A DNA stretch of 64,000 nt from Sphingobacteriia bacterium (GTDB lineage: Bacteria; Bacteroidota; Bacteroidia; Chitinophagales; Chitinophagaceae), in the NCBI GenBank assembly GCA_017304675.1, contig JAFKLS010000018.1, positions 62,001 to 126,000 of the forward strand. The letters are read 5' to 3'. The notes below the pieces were generated by a model. The model was not told the DNA's origin. It saw only the letters and a list, made by a program, of their open reading frames with translations, and ran no database searches. Positions 52,128-62,365 of this stretch are shown one piece after another; within the stretch, counting starts at the first letter, position 1; each line of letters opens with the position of its first letter. The position numbers and the translations under genes are program-made.

Positions 52128-53817
52128 CCAATGCTTTTACTACTTTAAGATTTCCATTTTTTATCGCGTGCATTAACGGTGTTTCGCCTTGAGAACGAAT
52201 TACAAGGTTAGGATTCGCACCATTATCCAACAAGAAGAGTACACTTTGTTCTATATTAAGTAAAGTAGCAAGATCTAGAAGGGTCATCATGCCATAGTCC
52301 TTGCCCCGCACTTTAGCGGAATAAAATTCATTAATATTTGCAGGAGAAAGCACGCCGGAAAGTAACTCTGTTTTACCCTCACTAACTATACCAGGTATGC
52401 TCATTTCAGTGCTGACAGGTTTTTCCATTGGATCCTTTATTACCAATACCTCGAAATTCTTTTCACCTGGAACAATATTCAGTCCATTTTTATGTAATGC
52501 GATTCTGACATCATCTAAAGCAGCAGTTTTAATACAACCATCAAATAAGATGTCCAACCCTCCATCGATACCTGTTTCGTTTATCACTGGATAGGTATTC
52601 TCAGTAAATGCAAACCAGTGAATAAACTGTCTTACAGGTAGGTTTTTAGCTTTGAAAGAGTACCCTTTAACAAGATCCTTGAAGTAAGTTGAATCACCCT
52701 TTGAGCTCAATTTATCTTTTACCGAAGGGTCTAACAAGGTTAATCTCCAATATGGCATTTTTCGAATTTCCAAATTAACCTCATAGCCAAAAGTCCTTTT
52801 AAGTTCGTTCTGTAACGATTCTTTTAACACAATCTGATTTTGGGAAAATTTTGCAGGGACTAATAAACTATAGGCAAAGAGGTTTTTATAGGTTGTTTGG
52901 TCGTAATTAAATATCGATTTATCTTCCATTTCTAATATTGGCCTCGGTATCGACTTTTCGTATTTTTCATCTTGCCAATACCATGAATTTGCTGAATCAC
53001 GCCCAAGAGTTCCCCAATAAGCCAGCGCATAAAAGCTATACAATGAAAATCCCGCTATCTGGAGATTGGCATATTTGCTAAGTAATCCACTTTTTTTCGG
53101 CCAATTTAAGTAGTCTTGCTTTGCTCCTCCCATTTGCGGGTCAAATTTTGCCAATAGTGATCTTGATAGAAATTCGCTATCTGGTCCACCATTACCATAC
53201 ATTAACAAGGGGTTTGTCAAATCAAAATGTGTTTTACGTCTTTCTGCTTCGTTATATTGTGTAGACTGCCGGTAGTAACTTTTTAAAAGTTTAGGTTGCT
53301 TACCGGCTATCAAAGAATCTAATTGCCTTTCAGAAATAGCGGCGGTTACCGCTCTGACAATTCCTTTGTCATCAAGAATTACAATATGCGGGCCTGAGCT
53401 GATATCTAGCCGTTGGCATAATAATGAATCGAAGGCGTAAGGGAAGTTTAGATTTAATTTTTCCTTGTATTTTAAGAATTGAGGACGTATTTCCCCTTCC
53501 CGATCCTCCAATCCGACCTGAATATAATATATCCGATTTTTAAAGTGATGATACAATTGATTCATCTTTGGAAAACTTGCAACACAGCTTACACATTCCT
53601 TATTCCAGAAATCCAGGATTGCCCATTTACCACTCAACTTTGATATCGAAATTGAATGGTTATTGTCAAGTTTTTCAGAGAAAAAATTTGACAGGTTTCT
53701 GATTACAAACTCGGGGCATTGTTCGCCAACTTTTGGATAACGTAAAGTATCGGAAGTCTGACAATTCACTGTATTTAACAGAAGCAAGGATATTACAGCT
53801 AAAATTGATTTTTGCAT
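52000..53817 (-). CDS. Thioredoxin-DUF3738-ankyrin fusion, unit 2
   Basis: From ATG 53817 the product is 605 residues, with the same build as the unit 1 paralogue: signal peptide, thioredoxin-like domain with active site CVSC (ILDFWNKECVSC), a DUF3738-like middle (FKAKNLPVRQFIHWFA, INETGIDGGLDILFDGC) and C-terminal ankyrin repeats (TPLMHAIKNGNLKVVKALVA). First 30 and last 60 residues are nearly identical to the paralogue, while the interior is clearly diverged. The substrate of the thioredoxin part is unknown; a periplasmic place near SusCD is expected. Confidence 0.8.
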   Translation of the reverse strand: MQKSILAVISLLLLNTVNCQTSDTLRYPKVGEQCPEFVIRNLSNFFSEKLDNNHSISISKLSGKWAILDFWNKECVSCVASFPKMNQLYHHFKNRIYYIQVGLEDREGEIRPQFLKYKEKLNLNFPYAFDSLLCQRLDISSGPHIVILDDKGIVRAVTAAISERQLDSLIAGKQPKLLKSYYRQSTQYNEAERRKTHFDLTNPLLMYGNGGPDSEFLSRSLLAKFDPQMGGAKQDYLNWPKKSGLLSKYANLQIAGFSLYSFYALAYWGTLGRDSANSWYWQDEKYEKSIPRPILEMEDKSIFNYDQTTYKNLFAYSLLVPAKFSQNQIVLKESLQNELKRTFGYEVNLEIRKMPYWRLTLLDPSVKDKLSSKGDSTYFKDLVKGYSFKAKNLPVRQFIHWFAFTENTYPVINETGIDGGLDILFDGCIKTAALDDVRIALHKNGLNIVPGEKNFEVLVIKDPMEKPVSTEMSIPGIVSEGKTELLSGVLSPANINEFYSAKVRGKDYGMMTLLDLATLLNIEQSVLFLLDNGANPNLVIRSQGETPLMHAIKNGNLKVVKALVANGAFVNNTMLLGNNWTTPISFANEQRQVEIEAYLKSIGAK

Positions 53818-54003
53818 TTGCACTTGTTTTTAATATCCGGGATTCTGAGTTAAGTTAGGATCAGCAGCCAGCTCTGTTTGTGGAATGGGATACAATTGAT
53901 AATTCGTATTCCAGGAGTTATTTCCTTTTAAAGGAGTAGCAACAGACATCACCGCATCAATTCGGCCAGTTCGTTTTAAAAACAACCACCTGTCTCCCCA
54001 TTC
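53742..54003. repeat. Near-identical block A, unit 2
   Basis: Partner of 42631-42892; 262 bp, no gaps, about 98% alike by eye. Confidence 0.88.
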
Positions 54004-55224
54004 ACTGAACAGTTCAATACGATGCTCTTGTTCAATTGCAGAAAGCACCTGAGCCTGCGATAAAGTCGGTGACAACGCCGGAAGCCCTGCCCTTGACCTG
54101 ATAGAATTCAAATCAGTAATAGCTTGTGTAAGCTTATTTTGATTGGCATAAGCTTCTGCCCGAAGGAGAAACAATTCAGCATATCGGAATATCATCACAT
54201 ATTCAGAAACAGTTGTAGAATTCTGAACCCTGTATTTATAGGGGAAATAATAGGTTGTACCGGCAGCCGTAACTGTACCAACCCAGTTAAGGCGCCGTTT
54301 ATCATTTGGTTCAAATGCATTCAGTAAGGAATTACTTAATCCGGCATATTGAGGTGTTGAGGTTGCAATAAAGTTGTTACCTTCAAAAGTATTGAAAGCA
54401 GGATTGGTTGAGATTTGCCAGATGGCCTCGGCACTATTCTTAGCCCATATCGTTGTAAGATCACTTGTAATCAAAGAAAACGTTCCCGTATTAATTACCG
54501 CTGATGCATAGCTTTCAGCGGATGCCCAATCATTCAAATACAGATATACACGGGCTAGTAAAGCACGCGCGGCAGCTTTTGTTGGACGGAGTTTCTCTGT
54601 CGTCAGACTGACTAAATCACCTGCCAGATAGCTCGTACTTAATAGAGATTCGGCATCTTTAAGGTCAGCCAATATTTGCTTGTAAACATCGGACTTGGGC
54701 ATCCGGCCTGCAAGAGCATTAACGGTATAGTCTGTGGTAAGAATAAGCGGAATATCACCATAAAGACTAACCAGGTAGTAATGTAAAAAAGCCCTGATAA
54801 ATTTCGCTTCACCGGTCAGCTGAGCACGTACAGCTGCAGACACGCCTGTATATTTTTGGAGCCCATCAAGAACTGCATTAGCCTGATAAATATAAGTATA
54901 TGCTCCGTTCCACAGAGTAGCAACAGTTCCAGTCGTACTCAATAACCCGTTTGTATAAAATTGGACATTATTAGTATTGGTGGATGTATTCAGGAATTCA
55001 TCAGCGGAATACCCTGGATATAGCGAAAAGGAAGATGTTTGATTGCTGGCAAATTTTGTGTAAATGCTCGAAAGTGCAGCAATTGCAGTTGCGTCATTAT
55101 TATAAACACTTGCCGGTATTAATGTAGTAGGAGGTGGTTCTATATCAACAAATTTTTTACAACTTGTTATACAAAAGAATAGAAGAATCTGAATAGAAAA
55201 AGTTATAATATATTTGATTTTCAT
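53830..55224 (-). CDS. susD: SusD/RagB-like surface lipoprotein, unit 2
   Basis: The protein has 464 residues and a lipobox CITSC at about residue 22. Landmarks are YPGYSADEFLNTSTN, LTGEAKFIRAFLHYYLVSLY, GDIPLILTTDYTVN, RPTKAAARALLARVYLYLND and AELFLLRAEAYANQNKLTQA. The C-terminal portion WGDRWLFLKRTGRID to PNLTQNPGY is nearly the same as in unit 1. It acts as the surface ligand-binding partner of SusC. It follows susC by 10 bp and precedes the thioredoxin/ankyrin gene by 12 bp. Its N-terminus is more standard than that of its paralogue. Confidence 0.95.
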   Translation of the reverse strand: MKIKYIITFSIQILLFFCITSCKKFVDIEPPPTTLIPASVYNNDATAIAALSSIYTKFASNQTSSFSLYPGYSADEFLNTSTNTNNVQFYTNGLLSTTGTVATLWNGAYTYIYQANAVLDGLQKYTGVSAAVRAQLTGEAKFIRAFLHYYLVSLYGDIPLILTTDYTVNALAGRMPKSDVYKQILADLKDAESLLSTSYLAGDLVSLTTEKLRPTKAAARALLARVYLYLNDWASAESYASAVINTGTFSLITSDLTTIWAKNSAEAIWQISTNPAFNTFEGNNFIATSTPQYAGLSNSLLNAFEPNDKRRLNWVGTVTAAGTTYYFPYKYRVQNSTTVSEYVMIFRYAELFLLRAEAYANQNKLTQAITDLNSIRSRAGLPALSPTLSQAQVLSAIEQEHRIELFSEWGDRWLFLKRTGRIDAVMSVATPLKGNNSWNTNYQLYPIPQTELAADPNLTQNPGY

Positions 55225-55234
55225 GATTACTGAT

Positions 55235-58200
55235 TTAAAGTGAGACTTGAATTCCTCCGGCTAACACAGATACCACCGGTGTACTCCCTTTTGTTTCGGG
55301 GTCTAATCCTTTGTAAGAAGTTATTGTAAATAGATTCTGAGCCTGTAAATAAACCTTTAGACTTTGTAAACCCATTTTTTTCGAAGTTGCAGAACTTAGC
55401 TGGTAGGAAAGGTTAACATTACGCAGGCGAATAAACGAAGCGTCACTATAAGCTTGATCGCTACCGATGATATTGGAATAGGCAGTACTAGCCAATGTAT
55501 TGGAATTCGACACCTTCTGCACTGTCGCGGATTGCCCTGGCACTGTCCATCGGTCCATTATGTAATCAAGCTGATTAGAAGCTGTAATTGGAAGGCCATA
55601 GCCATATGTATAGTAATTTTTTCCATTTTTCTGCCTGACGAATTGGAAACTTAGGCTTAACAGCCAGCCCTTATATTGAAAATCGTTTTGAAACGCCCCA
55701 TAATACTGCTGCGAGGTATTGACCACAGTTTTATAATCATTGGGAAAAGTTATTTTTCCATCTTTATCATAATCTTGATAAGTATAAAGGCCCGTTTGTG
55801 GGTCAACACCCGTATAATGTAATAACTGTGTAGCAATAAAAGTGGATTGTCCTATAATGTAGGTACTTGCCAGTGATGATGTTGCCAATCCAGGGAATGC
55901 CAATAATTTTGTCCGTGGAATAGAAATATTAAAGGATGACTGCCACTGAAAATTTTTCTGGCGAATATTGACTGACTTAACTTGAAATTCTAATCCCGTA
56001 TTCTGAATTTTTGCAGGCAGGTTTTCAATAATGGAATTGAAACCTGCTATAACCGGCAATGGGTAGTTCAATAGCTGATTAGACGATTGGTTGTTGTAAT
56101 AATCAGCCGTTAACAGTAACCGATCTTTGAAAAATCCCAGGTCTATTCCAAGTTCGAATTTGTTGTTTTTTTCCCAGGTATAATCGGGGTTTAGTAACCG
56201 TTGTGGAAATATAGTACTATAAGACTGGTAGGGATATGCGTTAGTAGTATAAGTATCCAGGAACTGGTAATCCGGTATTTGGTCGTTACCAGTTGTGCCA
56301 TAACTCACTCTCAACTTTCCAAAGCTTAATTGTTTAAATAATGGCTTAAAAAAATTTTCATTGGAAAACACCCAGCCAAAGCCGGCCGCCCCGAAGTTGG
56401 CAAACCGCTTGTTCGGCCCAAACCTGGTACTACCGTCTCGGTCTGCAGTTAAGTTGATTAAATATTTGGAATCCCATACATAGTTCAGGCGCGCAAAAGC
56501 GCCTATATATTTATACAATGAATACGTATTGGAGGAAATACTGATTGCGGAAGCCGCCTGGATGTTTTCGATCAATCCATCGTTTGGAAAACCAGTGCCT
56601 TTTATAGCGGTATAAGTTTGATTTTGGGAAATTAGATTACTACCGAGCAGCGCTGTTAATCTTCCCCTTCCAAGAATAGTAGAATAGCTTAGTTGTGGCT
56701 CCACTACCCATGATTTTCGTTTAGAATTGCCAAAAGTAGCGCTGGACAGCGTTGTGGTGGATGGATTAATCCCGATAATTGGATTAAGTTGCGATTGATC
56801 GAGATATTGAAAGCTGTAACCAAAATTTGATTTTATTTCCAACCCTTTGAATAATTCATAACTGATTGTAAAATTACTGCTCAAATAATCTGTTTTACCT
56901 TTACTTATGTTGTATACATTTGAATACGGATTTTGCCACGTACTGCTCTGCCAGTTCAGCTTTCCTGCCGAATCAAACAACGCTGGTGCTACAGGCGACA
57001 GATTGATGTATTTTACCAGGTCATTTTGTGGCAAAAAGCTATAGTCAAAGCTATATAAGGCGGCAAAGGAAATCCTTAGCTTCCTGTCTTTTGAAGAGTG
57101 GTCAACATTCAAATGAAAACCATACCGTTTATCATAAAAATCACCAATATATATAGTACTCTCACGGTAATAATTAGCACCAAACAGAAATGTCGTATTC
57201 TCAGTTCCGCCTGACAATGAAGCTTGAGCATTGATATAGTTAGACGTGTTCCCGATAAACACTTTTTGCCAGTCTGTGTACCTTGTGGTGTCCCATTTAC
57301 CGTTCAGATCATAAGCATTGGCAGGTAGCGTAGTTACACCGTCGTTAGAAAATGCTTCACGCCTGAGGGAAAGGTATTGGTCTTTGTTTAAAAAATGTAA
57401 TAAGCGAGTTGCTTTGCTCGCACCGGAGGTCACACCTGCATTCAGATGCACTTTCCCCATTTTACCCTTTTTAGTTGTTATCAAAACAACGCCGTTCGAT
57501 CCTCTTGAACCATAGATAGCCGTAGCGCTTGCATCTTTTAATACCTCAACGCTTTCTATATCCTGAGGGTTAAGACTGTTCAATGGATTGCTGGTAACTC
57601 CGGCAGAAGATGAATTATCCAGGGGAGAAGGATTAATCGGAACTCCATCGACAAGGTACAAAGGGTTCCGGCCATTTGAAATGCTGTTTTGCCCCCTGAG
57701 TAATATGGTCATACCACGCCCGGGTATTCCTGAAGCCTGCGTAATCTGCATGCCGGGAACATTAGATTCCAGAGCACTTAAAATATTACCGACCGGCTGA
57801 CGCTCTATATCTTCCGATTTAACTTTACTTACACTTTCCGTTGCGAGTCGTTTGGTTGTTTTACCATAAGCAATAACTACTGTTTCATCCAGCTCACTGG
57901 TTGATGCCTGCAATTTGATAGCAATAGATGACCGTTTATTAATTTTAAACTCTTGTGATTGATAACCCGTAAAGGAAATCACTACTATCTCATTCTCATC
58001 AACAGATTTAAGAGTCGCCTGTCCATTTTTATCTGTGCTAAACCCCTTGGTATTTCCTTTGACTCTAACAAAAGCGCCCTCTAATGGAAAGCCATCTGCA
58101 TCTGTTACAACAATCGTTACATCGGTGGACGGCGGCAGCAATGTGAGGGGGGGCGCCTCGGCGTTTTTTGATTCAGGCTTTGGTTGCGGCCTTTCTTTGA

Positions 58201-58540
58201 TCACGATGATCTTGTCAGTGATCTCGTAAGTGAAGGGTTGATCCAGGAAACACTTTACAAGCACTTCATGCAGTTCTTCCGCAGTAACATTCAGCGTGAT
58301 CGTTTTGGCTTGGGCCGCAAAACGTGCATTGTAGACGTAGTCGTAATGCGTTTGCCGTTTGATCTCGCGCAGGACATTGTCCAGTTTCTCATTTTTGACC
58401 TTAAGCGTGACTGTCTGCGCTGCAAGTCGTGCAGAGGCTTGCCCTACGGTGAGGGCAAGAATCAGGGTGATGAGTTTGGCTACCATAAGCAGTTTTTTAA
58501 AACCTTGAACAATGGTGAAGCCCGATGCCCATGAATGCAT
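55235..58540 (-). CDS. susC: SusC/RagA TonB-dependent transducer, unit 2
   Basis: The protein has 1101 residues. A signal segment (VAKLITLILALTVGQASARLAAQ) is followed by the STN domain (about 45-115, LDNVLREIKRQTHYDYVYNA), the carboxypeptidase-D-like domain (about 135-215), the plug (LYLVDGVPINPSPLDNSS, VLKDASATAIYGSRGSNGV) and the barrel ending GGIQVSL. It imports SusD-delivered ligand and signals through STN to the FecR encoded 121 bp upstream. It is clearly homologous to unit 1 SusC over its full length but diverged, most in the N-terminal 130 residues. Confidence 0.95.
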   Translation of the reverse strand: MHSWASGFTIVQGFKKLLMVAKLITLILALTVGQASARLAAQTVTLKVKNEKLDNVLREIKRQTHYDYVYNARFAAQAKTITLNVTAEELHEVLVKCFLDQPFTYEITDKIIVIKERPQPKPESKNAEAPPLTLLPPSTDVTIVVTDADGFPLEGAFVRVKGNTKGFSTDKNGQATLKSVDENEIVVISFTGYQSQEFKINKRSSIAIKLQASTSELDETVVIAYGKTTKRLATESVSKVKSEDIERQPVGNILSALESNVPGMQITQASGIPGRGMTILLRGQNSISNGRNPLYLVDGVPINPSPLDNSSSAGVTSNPLNSLNPQDIESVEVLKDASATAIYGSRGSNGVVLITTKKGKMGKVHLNAGVTSGASKATRLLHFLNKDQYLSLRREAFSNDGVTTLPANAYDLNGKWDTTRYTDWQKVFIGNTSNYINAQASLSGGTENTTFLFGANYYRESTIYIGDFYDKRYGFHLNVDHSSKDRKLRISFAALYSFDYSFLPQNDLVKYINLSPVAPALFDSAGKLNWQSSTWQNPYSNVYNISKGKTDYLSSNFTISYELFKGLEIKSNFGYSFQYLDQSQLNPIIGINPSTTTLSSATFGNSKRKSWVVEPQLSYSTILGRGRLTALLGSNLISQNQTYTAIKGTGFPNDGLIENIQAASAISISSNTYSLYKYIGAFARLNYVWDSKYLINLTADRDGSTRFGPNKRFANFGAAGFGWVFSNENFFKPLFKQLSFGKLRVSYGTTGNDQIPDYQFLDTYTTNAYPYQSYSTIFPQRLLNPDYTWEKNNKFELGIDLGFFKDRLLLTADYYNNQSSNQLLNYPLPVIAGFNSIIENLPAKIQNTGLEFQVKSVNIRQKNFQWQSSFNISIPRTKLLAFPGLATSSLASTYIIGQSTFIATQLLHYTGVDPQTGLYTYQDYDKDGKITFPNDYKTVVNTSQQYYGAFQNDFQYKGWLLSLSFQFVRQKNGKNYYTYGYGLPITASNQLDYIMDRWTVPGQSATVQKVSNSNTLASTAYSNIIGSDQAYSDASFIRLRNVNLSYQLSSATSKKMGLQSLKVYLQAQNLFTITSYKGLDPETKGSTPVVSVLAGGIQVSL

Positions 58541-58661
58541 AGTTTGGGTTTTGAAGTTTACAATAGTTTTGGTTAGCGCCCGTCAAGCCGCTTTGGTTTC
58601 TCAACTAGGATGTTGATAATATCGACAGGTGTTAGTCGCACCTGCTATTCCTAAAATTGGT

Positions 58662-59834
58662 TTATGGTGCCACATGCACCGTCCTCCCCTTGATCTCGAA
58701 ATGCACGCCACCCGATAGTTCCATCGCTTTCAGCAGTGCAGACACAGGTTTGTTCCTGTCCACGCTGAACGTAAAACGTTCACGGATCGGGGCGTCTTGT
58801 ACCACTTCAATATCATACCACACCGCTGCCTGTTTCATGATATCTTCCACACTGGTTGCCTGGAACACAAACTGCCCATTCTTCCACGCTGTCACGCCCT
58901 CCAGTTCCGGTTTGCTGATCCTTCCATTCTCATATTGCTCACCAGGCTGTATATCCGTTGCATTGACACGTAAGGCCCCATCGACCAGTGTAGTTTTGAT
59001 TTGCTCTTTACTGTAGGCGTTCACGTTGAAGCTCGTGCCCAAGTCTTCGATCAATTCATTACCCGCTTTCAAAACCAGTGGGCTTTTAGCATCGTGTCGA
59101 ACATCAAAAAACGCTTCCCCTGCCAGCAACTCTACTTCCCTTTTCCTGCCAGCCACATACGCCATGGGGTATTTTACACTACTGCCTGCATTCAGCCAGA
59201 TCACCGAACCATCCACCAGCCGCACCGCAGTAGCCACCGATCCCTTGGGATTACTGAATATGTGATAGGGTATAATGCCATCTTTCAGCAAGGCCTCAGC
59301 ATCCTTCACCTGGTAGACTACCGAGCCATCCGTGTTTTTGATGACCTCCAGACCGCCGTTGACTACCAATTTCTCTCCTGCCTTCACCTGGTCCACATAC
59401 ACTGTCTGGCCATCAGCAAGGGTGATCACCGCACGGCTCTTATTTGGTGCGGCGATATCTGTTTTGGCCACAACGGTGGGTTGTCCAGTTTTGTTGGTGA
59501 TCAACTGCTTACCCACCAACACCATCACACCGATCACTACCGCTGCCGCTGCATATTTCCACCATCGGACAGGCCGGGGAACAAAACGGCTATAGTCGAT
59601 CTCACTAGCCAGGATCTGTTTTTGCAGTTTTTCTTCTACCCTTGCCCAATTAACTCTGTCTGATGCCTTGGTGCCCCTTTCCCTCTCCCACAATTGTTTC
59701 AACTCTTCATCGATCAGGTCTTTCTCATCCAACCCCTTTACGAGTTCCCAGAACTCCAGTTGTTCAGCGGGGCTTAGCTCGTTACAGATATAACGTTCAA
59801 ATAAAATCTTAAGTCGTACCGGATTTTCAGACAT
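58662..59834 (-). CDS. FecR-family anti-sigma factor, unit 2
   Basis: From ATG 59834 the product is 390 residues. N-domain (LKILFERYICNELSPAEQLE), TM helix (about 90-112, YAAAAVVIGVMVLVGKQLI), FecR domain (SVATAVRLVDGSVIWLNAGS, EVELLAGEAFFDVRHDAKSP, VLKAGNELIEDLGTSFNVNA) and C-domain (FQATSVEDIMKQAAVWYDIE). A reading from 59876 adds 14 residues without signal value. Unlike unit 1, its sigma gene is not next to it: two other genes (59962-62354) lie between. Confidence 0.94.
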   Translation of the reverse strand: MSENPVRLKILFERYICNELSPAEQLEFWELVKGLDEKDLIDEELKQLWERERGTKASDRVNWARVEEKLQKQILASEIDYSRFVPRPVRWWKYAAAAVVIGVMVLVGKQLITNKTGQPTVVAKTDIAAPNKSRAVITLADGQTVYVDQVKAGEKLVVNGGLEVIKNTDGSVVYQVKDAEALLKDGIIPYHIFSNPKGSVATAVRLVDGSVIWLNAGSSVKYPMAYVAGRKREVELLAGEAFFDVRHDAKSPLVLKAGNELIEDLGTSFNVNAYSKEQIKTTLVDGALRVNATDIQPGEQYENGRISKPELEGVTAWKNGQFVFQATSVEDIMKQAAVWYDIEVVQDAPIRERFTFSVDRNKPVSALLKAMELSGGVHFEIKGRTVHVAP

Positions 59835-59961
59835 ACCACACCTGTTTATGGGTTGTAATACTCTAAGACAGCACAACTCTTAAAAGGGTACCAATCAAAA
59901 AAGGTTTTTTTTCAAAAAAATAGCCAATACAATTAAATCACGACACCAAGATCTTCGGAAT

Positions 59962-61038
59962 ATGGATATTTTTCAGTATATTATAAATAGTAAAACAAAT
60001 ACAATGAGTAAGTACAATCACATGGATAACCTTGCAGAGCTGGAAGAAAAAGTACTGATCTATACGGGTTACGATTATACAAACAATGATCCCTATGGGC
60101 TGGCAGAGCAGTTTTTCCAGTTTTGCCAGCAAAACCTGTCTGAAGAGCAAGGAGATTACCAGATTCAGCCCGCCAGGTTCATGGTGGTAAACAAGGAAAC
60201 CGTCAATGCCTGGGCAACCAGGCGTTATAATTACTATGTTGTAGGCATCAATATGGGTACCTTGACCACCCTACACCAGTTTTTTGTCCACCGGGGCGGA
60301 ATATTTGATGTACCCGCAATGGCTGAATATATAACGCTGGAAAGCAAATTGGATACCACCCTTGATATCCTGATGTATCAGTCAGCTGTTCAGTTTACCT
60401 ATTACCACGAGCTGGCGCACCTGATCCAGTATAGCCCGCTGCCCGGAACTGATGATTGCAGTGCACCCGATATCCAGCAAACTGAAGAGGCGTATGCAGT
60501 AGGTGCTGGGAAGGACGATCCTTATGAGCTGGAAAAGCATATAAGGGAATTTGACGCGGATCTTCTCGGCGCTCATTACATCTGCCTGCATGTATTGCAA
60601 TATTGGGAAAAGCTGCCAGAGGCAGACAGAACACAAGCAAACCTTGAATTATTGTTATCTCTCGGAACATCCAGCATCTTCAGCTACTTTATTTTCCTTC
60701 TTAGAAAATATCCTGAAATGTACTACGCTGCTTTCGATCATCCACATCCGCTCATCAGGGTGCTATACATAATCGATATGTTCATTAAGACCACGCAGGA
60801 AAACGTGCCCGCTGGCATACAGATCAAATCGGAAAGTATCCTGCAACGCGCATTTAGCATAACACAACCTATGTTCACTTTTGGTGGCGGAGAAGACCAG
60901 GTCAAAAAGTATGCAGACTTATTTAAAGAAGAGAAACAAAAAATAGAGGCTTATGTAAATGATGTGTTGATACCAGAATCAAGAAAAACGCCCACGCTGG
61001 TGCTGGAACGAATGGCAGCAAAAAACGGACTGCATTAA
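59962..61038 (+). CDS. HExxH zinc-metalloprotease-like protein, family unknown
   Basis: The protein has 358 residues (ATG 60004 is another possible start) without signal peptide. The zinc motif HELAH is at residues 149-153 (QFTYYHELAHLIQY). A second acidic motif at 195-205 (REFDADLLGAHY) could supply the third ligand, as in M48 or ImmA/IrrE-type enzymes. FDHPHPLIRV at 258-267 recalls the His-Pro motif after the active site in M48 peptidases. Probably a cytoplasmic peptidase; the target is unknown. It is the only plus-strand gene here, divergent from FecR, and its stop overlaps that of the next gene by four bases. Confidence 0.65.
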   Translation: MDIFQYIINSKTNTMSKYNHMDNLAELEEKVLIYTGYDYTNNDPYGLAEQFFQFCQQNLSEEQGDYQIQPARFMVVNKETVNAWATRRYNYYVVGINMGTLTTLHQFFVHRGGIFDVPAMAEYITLESKLDTTLDILMYQSAVQFTYYHELAHLIQYSPLPGTDDCSAPDIQQTEEAYAVGAGKDDPYELEKHIREFDADLLGAHYICLHVLQYWEKLPEADRTQANLELLLSLGTSSIFSYFIFLLRKYPEMYYAAFDHPHPLIRVLYIIDMFIKTTQENVPAGIQIKSESILQRAFSITQPMFTFGGGEDQVKKYADLFKEEKQKIEAYVNDVLIPESRKTPTLVLERMAAKNGLH

Positions 61039-62354
61039 TTTGTACGCCTGGCAGGGATTTTTCCCTGCAAACCCCAGGTGATCCAAAGTTGTGCAAATGG
61101 ACAGATGCTTGGTTCATTGGCACGCTCCCAGGGTGCATTCAGGCAATGATGATTGGTGATGTCCTGATCTGGTCGGTGACTGCAGAACTCATGCAGAGAG
61201 CAGCTTGTCTTTCCTTTTAATGCGTGGTACACTTCTGCAACAGCCATTAATTGATAAGGCATAATACCCTCGGGGTTTATCGTTTCGGGAGGAATAAAAC
61301 CATATCCGCCCGCATCATTGGAAAGAAACGGCGTACCTAGAATACGAGATACCCACTCAAAGTCCTTGTTCAACATCCCATTTTCACCAACCAGGTACAG
61401 CATAAAATGAGGCAGCTCAAGCCGAAGCGTTCGCATAGAAGTAAACAGGTGATGCAACCACTGGCGATTCGGTTCAAAGATAGGTGATTGGAGTGCATCA
61501 TCATATTGCATCAGTATCAATCTCACTACTTCGTCATAAAACTCGTGTGGATGAAAGGACCTGCCATTGCCTTCAAGCTGAAGGTCACGGAAAGAAAATT
61601 CGTAAACCTGCCCATAATTTTCCGGTATAAATTGTTGATCCCGCATTCTTTCCAGCGTTCGGAAAAAAAGTTGGGGAGGATTGGTAGCATGCAGGGCAAC
61701 ATCACAGAGCGCCACAACCAGCATGGGATCGTTTGCGATCACGGGATATTCTACCTGGCAGATCAGTTCAGCTATCACATAGGGAATATCTGGATGCTGT
61801 ACCTCCGGGTAATATCGGGATTGAATGGCATGTGCCATATATTCTTTGATACAGCGCGTGCCGAATAAAAAACTTTTTTCTACCCGATCCTCCGTGTCGA
61901 GATAATGAACCCTATATTGGGCAACCTGGTATTGATTGCCATCCCTGTCAGTTGCAGGCGCATGTTCCAGTTCGTAGTAACGGTAAATGATCCTGTTTAT
62001 TTCAACATCATCATCTCCGGCATACAATTCCTGTAACCGTAAATTGGATAACGTATTAAAAGCATCATTGAATAATACCGGAACTTCAAACTCCGCATGC
62101 TCGCTGTTCCGCACCGGGTGGATGATATCTTTAAGTGAATCGATGAATAAAAAACTGCGTATGATACCAAAAGGGGTTGAGATGTCCTGTAGAAAATGAA
62201 CATACTCGTGCAAAAAAGTAGAGAACAATCTTCGATGTTGTTCCTCCTGTACAAATATGTTTAAGTTATCGATTGGTTCCTGTGTATGCAGATGAAGGCG
62301 TAAGAAGCGAGGTAAATAATAACCAAGCGTATCCAGTTCTATATCTTGATCCAT
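61035..62354 (-). CDS. Second HExxH protein, family unknown
   Basis: The protein has 439 residues with no signal peptide or membrane helix. The motif HEYVH at 49-53 (STFLHEYVHFLQD) with Glu171 in KEYMAHAIQSRYYP fits a gluzincin-like zinc site. The C-terminal 60 residues hold four Cys and several His (SCSLHEFCSHRPDQD, NHHCLNAPWERANEPSICPF), which may bind metal as well. The rest resembles no family I know. It lies 11 bp upstream of the sigma gene's end of unit 2 on the same strand, and is convergent with the gene at 59962. Confidence 0.6.
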   Translation of the reverse strand: MDQDIELDTLGYYLPRFLRLHLHTQEPIDNLNIFVQEEQHRRLFSTFLHEYVHFLQDISTPFGIIRSFLFIDSLKDIIHPVRNSEHAEFEVPVLFNDAFNTLSNLRLQELYAGDDDVEINRIIYRYYELEHAPATDRDGNQYQVAQYRVHYLDTEDRVEKSFLFGTRCIKEYMAHAIQSRYYPEVQHPDIPYVIAELICQVEYPVIANDPMLVVALCDVALHATNPPQLFFRTLERMRDQQFIPENYGQVYEFSFRDLQLEGNGRSFHPHEFYDEVVRLILMQYDDALQSPIFEPNRQWLHHLFTSMRTLRLELPHFMLYLVGENGMLNKDFEWVSRILGTPFLSNDAGGYGFIPPETINPEGIMPYQLMAVAEVYHALKGKTSCSLHEFCSHRPDQDITNHHCLNAPWERANEPSICPFAQLWITWGLQGKIPARRTN

Positions 62355-62365
62355 ATATTCCTTGT

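Noticed and set aside
59001..59663. 220-codon plus-strand frame
   Set aside because: It is entirely opposite to the FecR gene, which has clear FecR domains; the antisense frame is low-complexity in character (His-rich) and has no family match.
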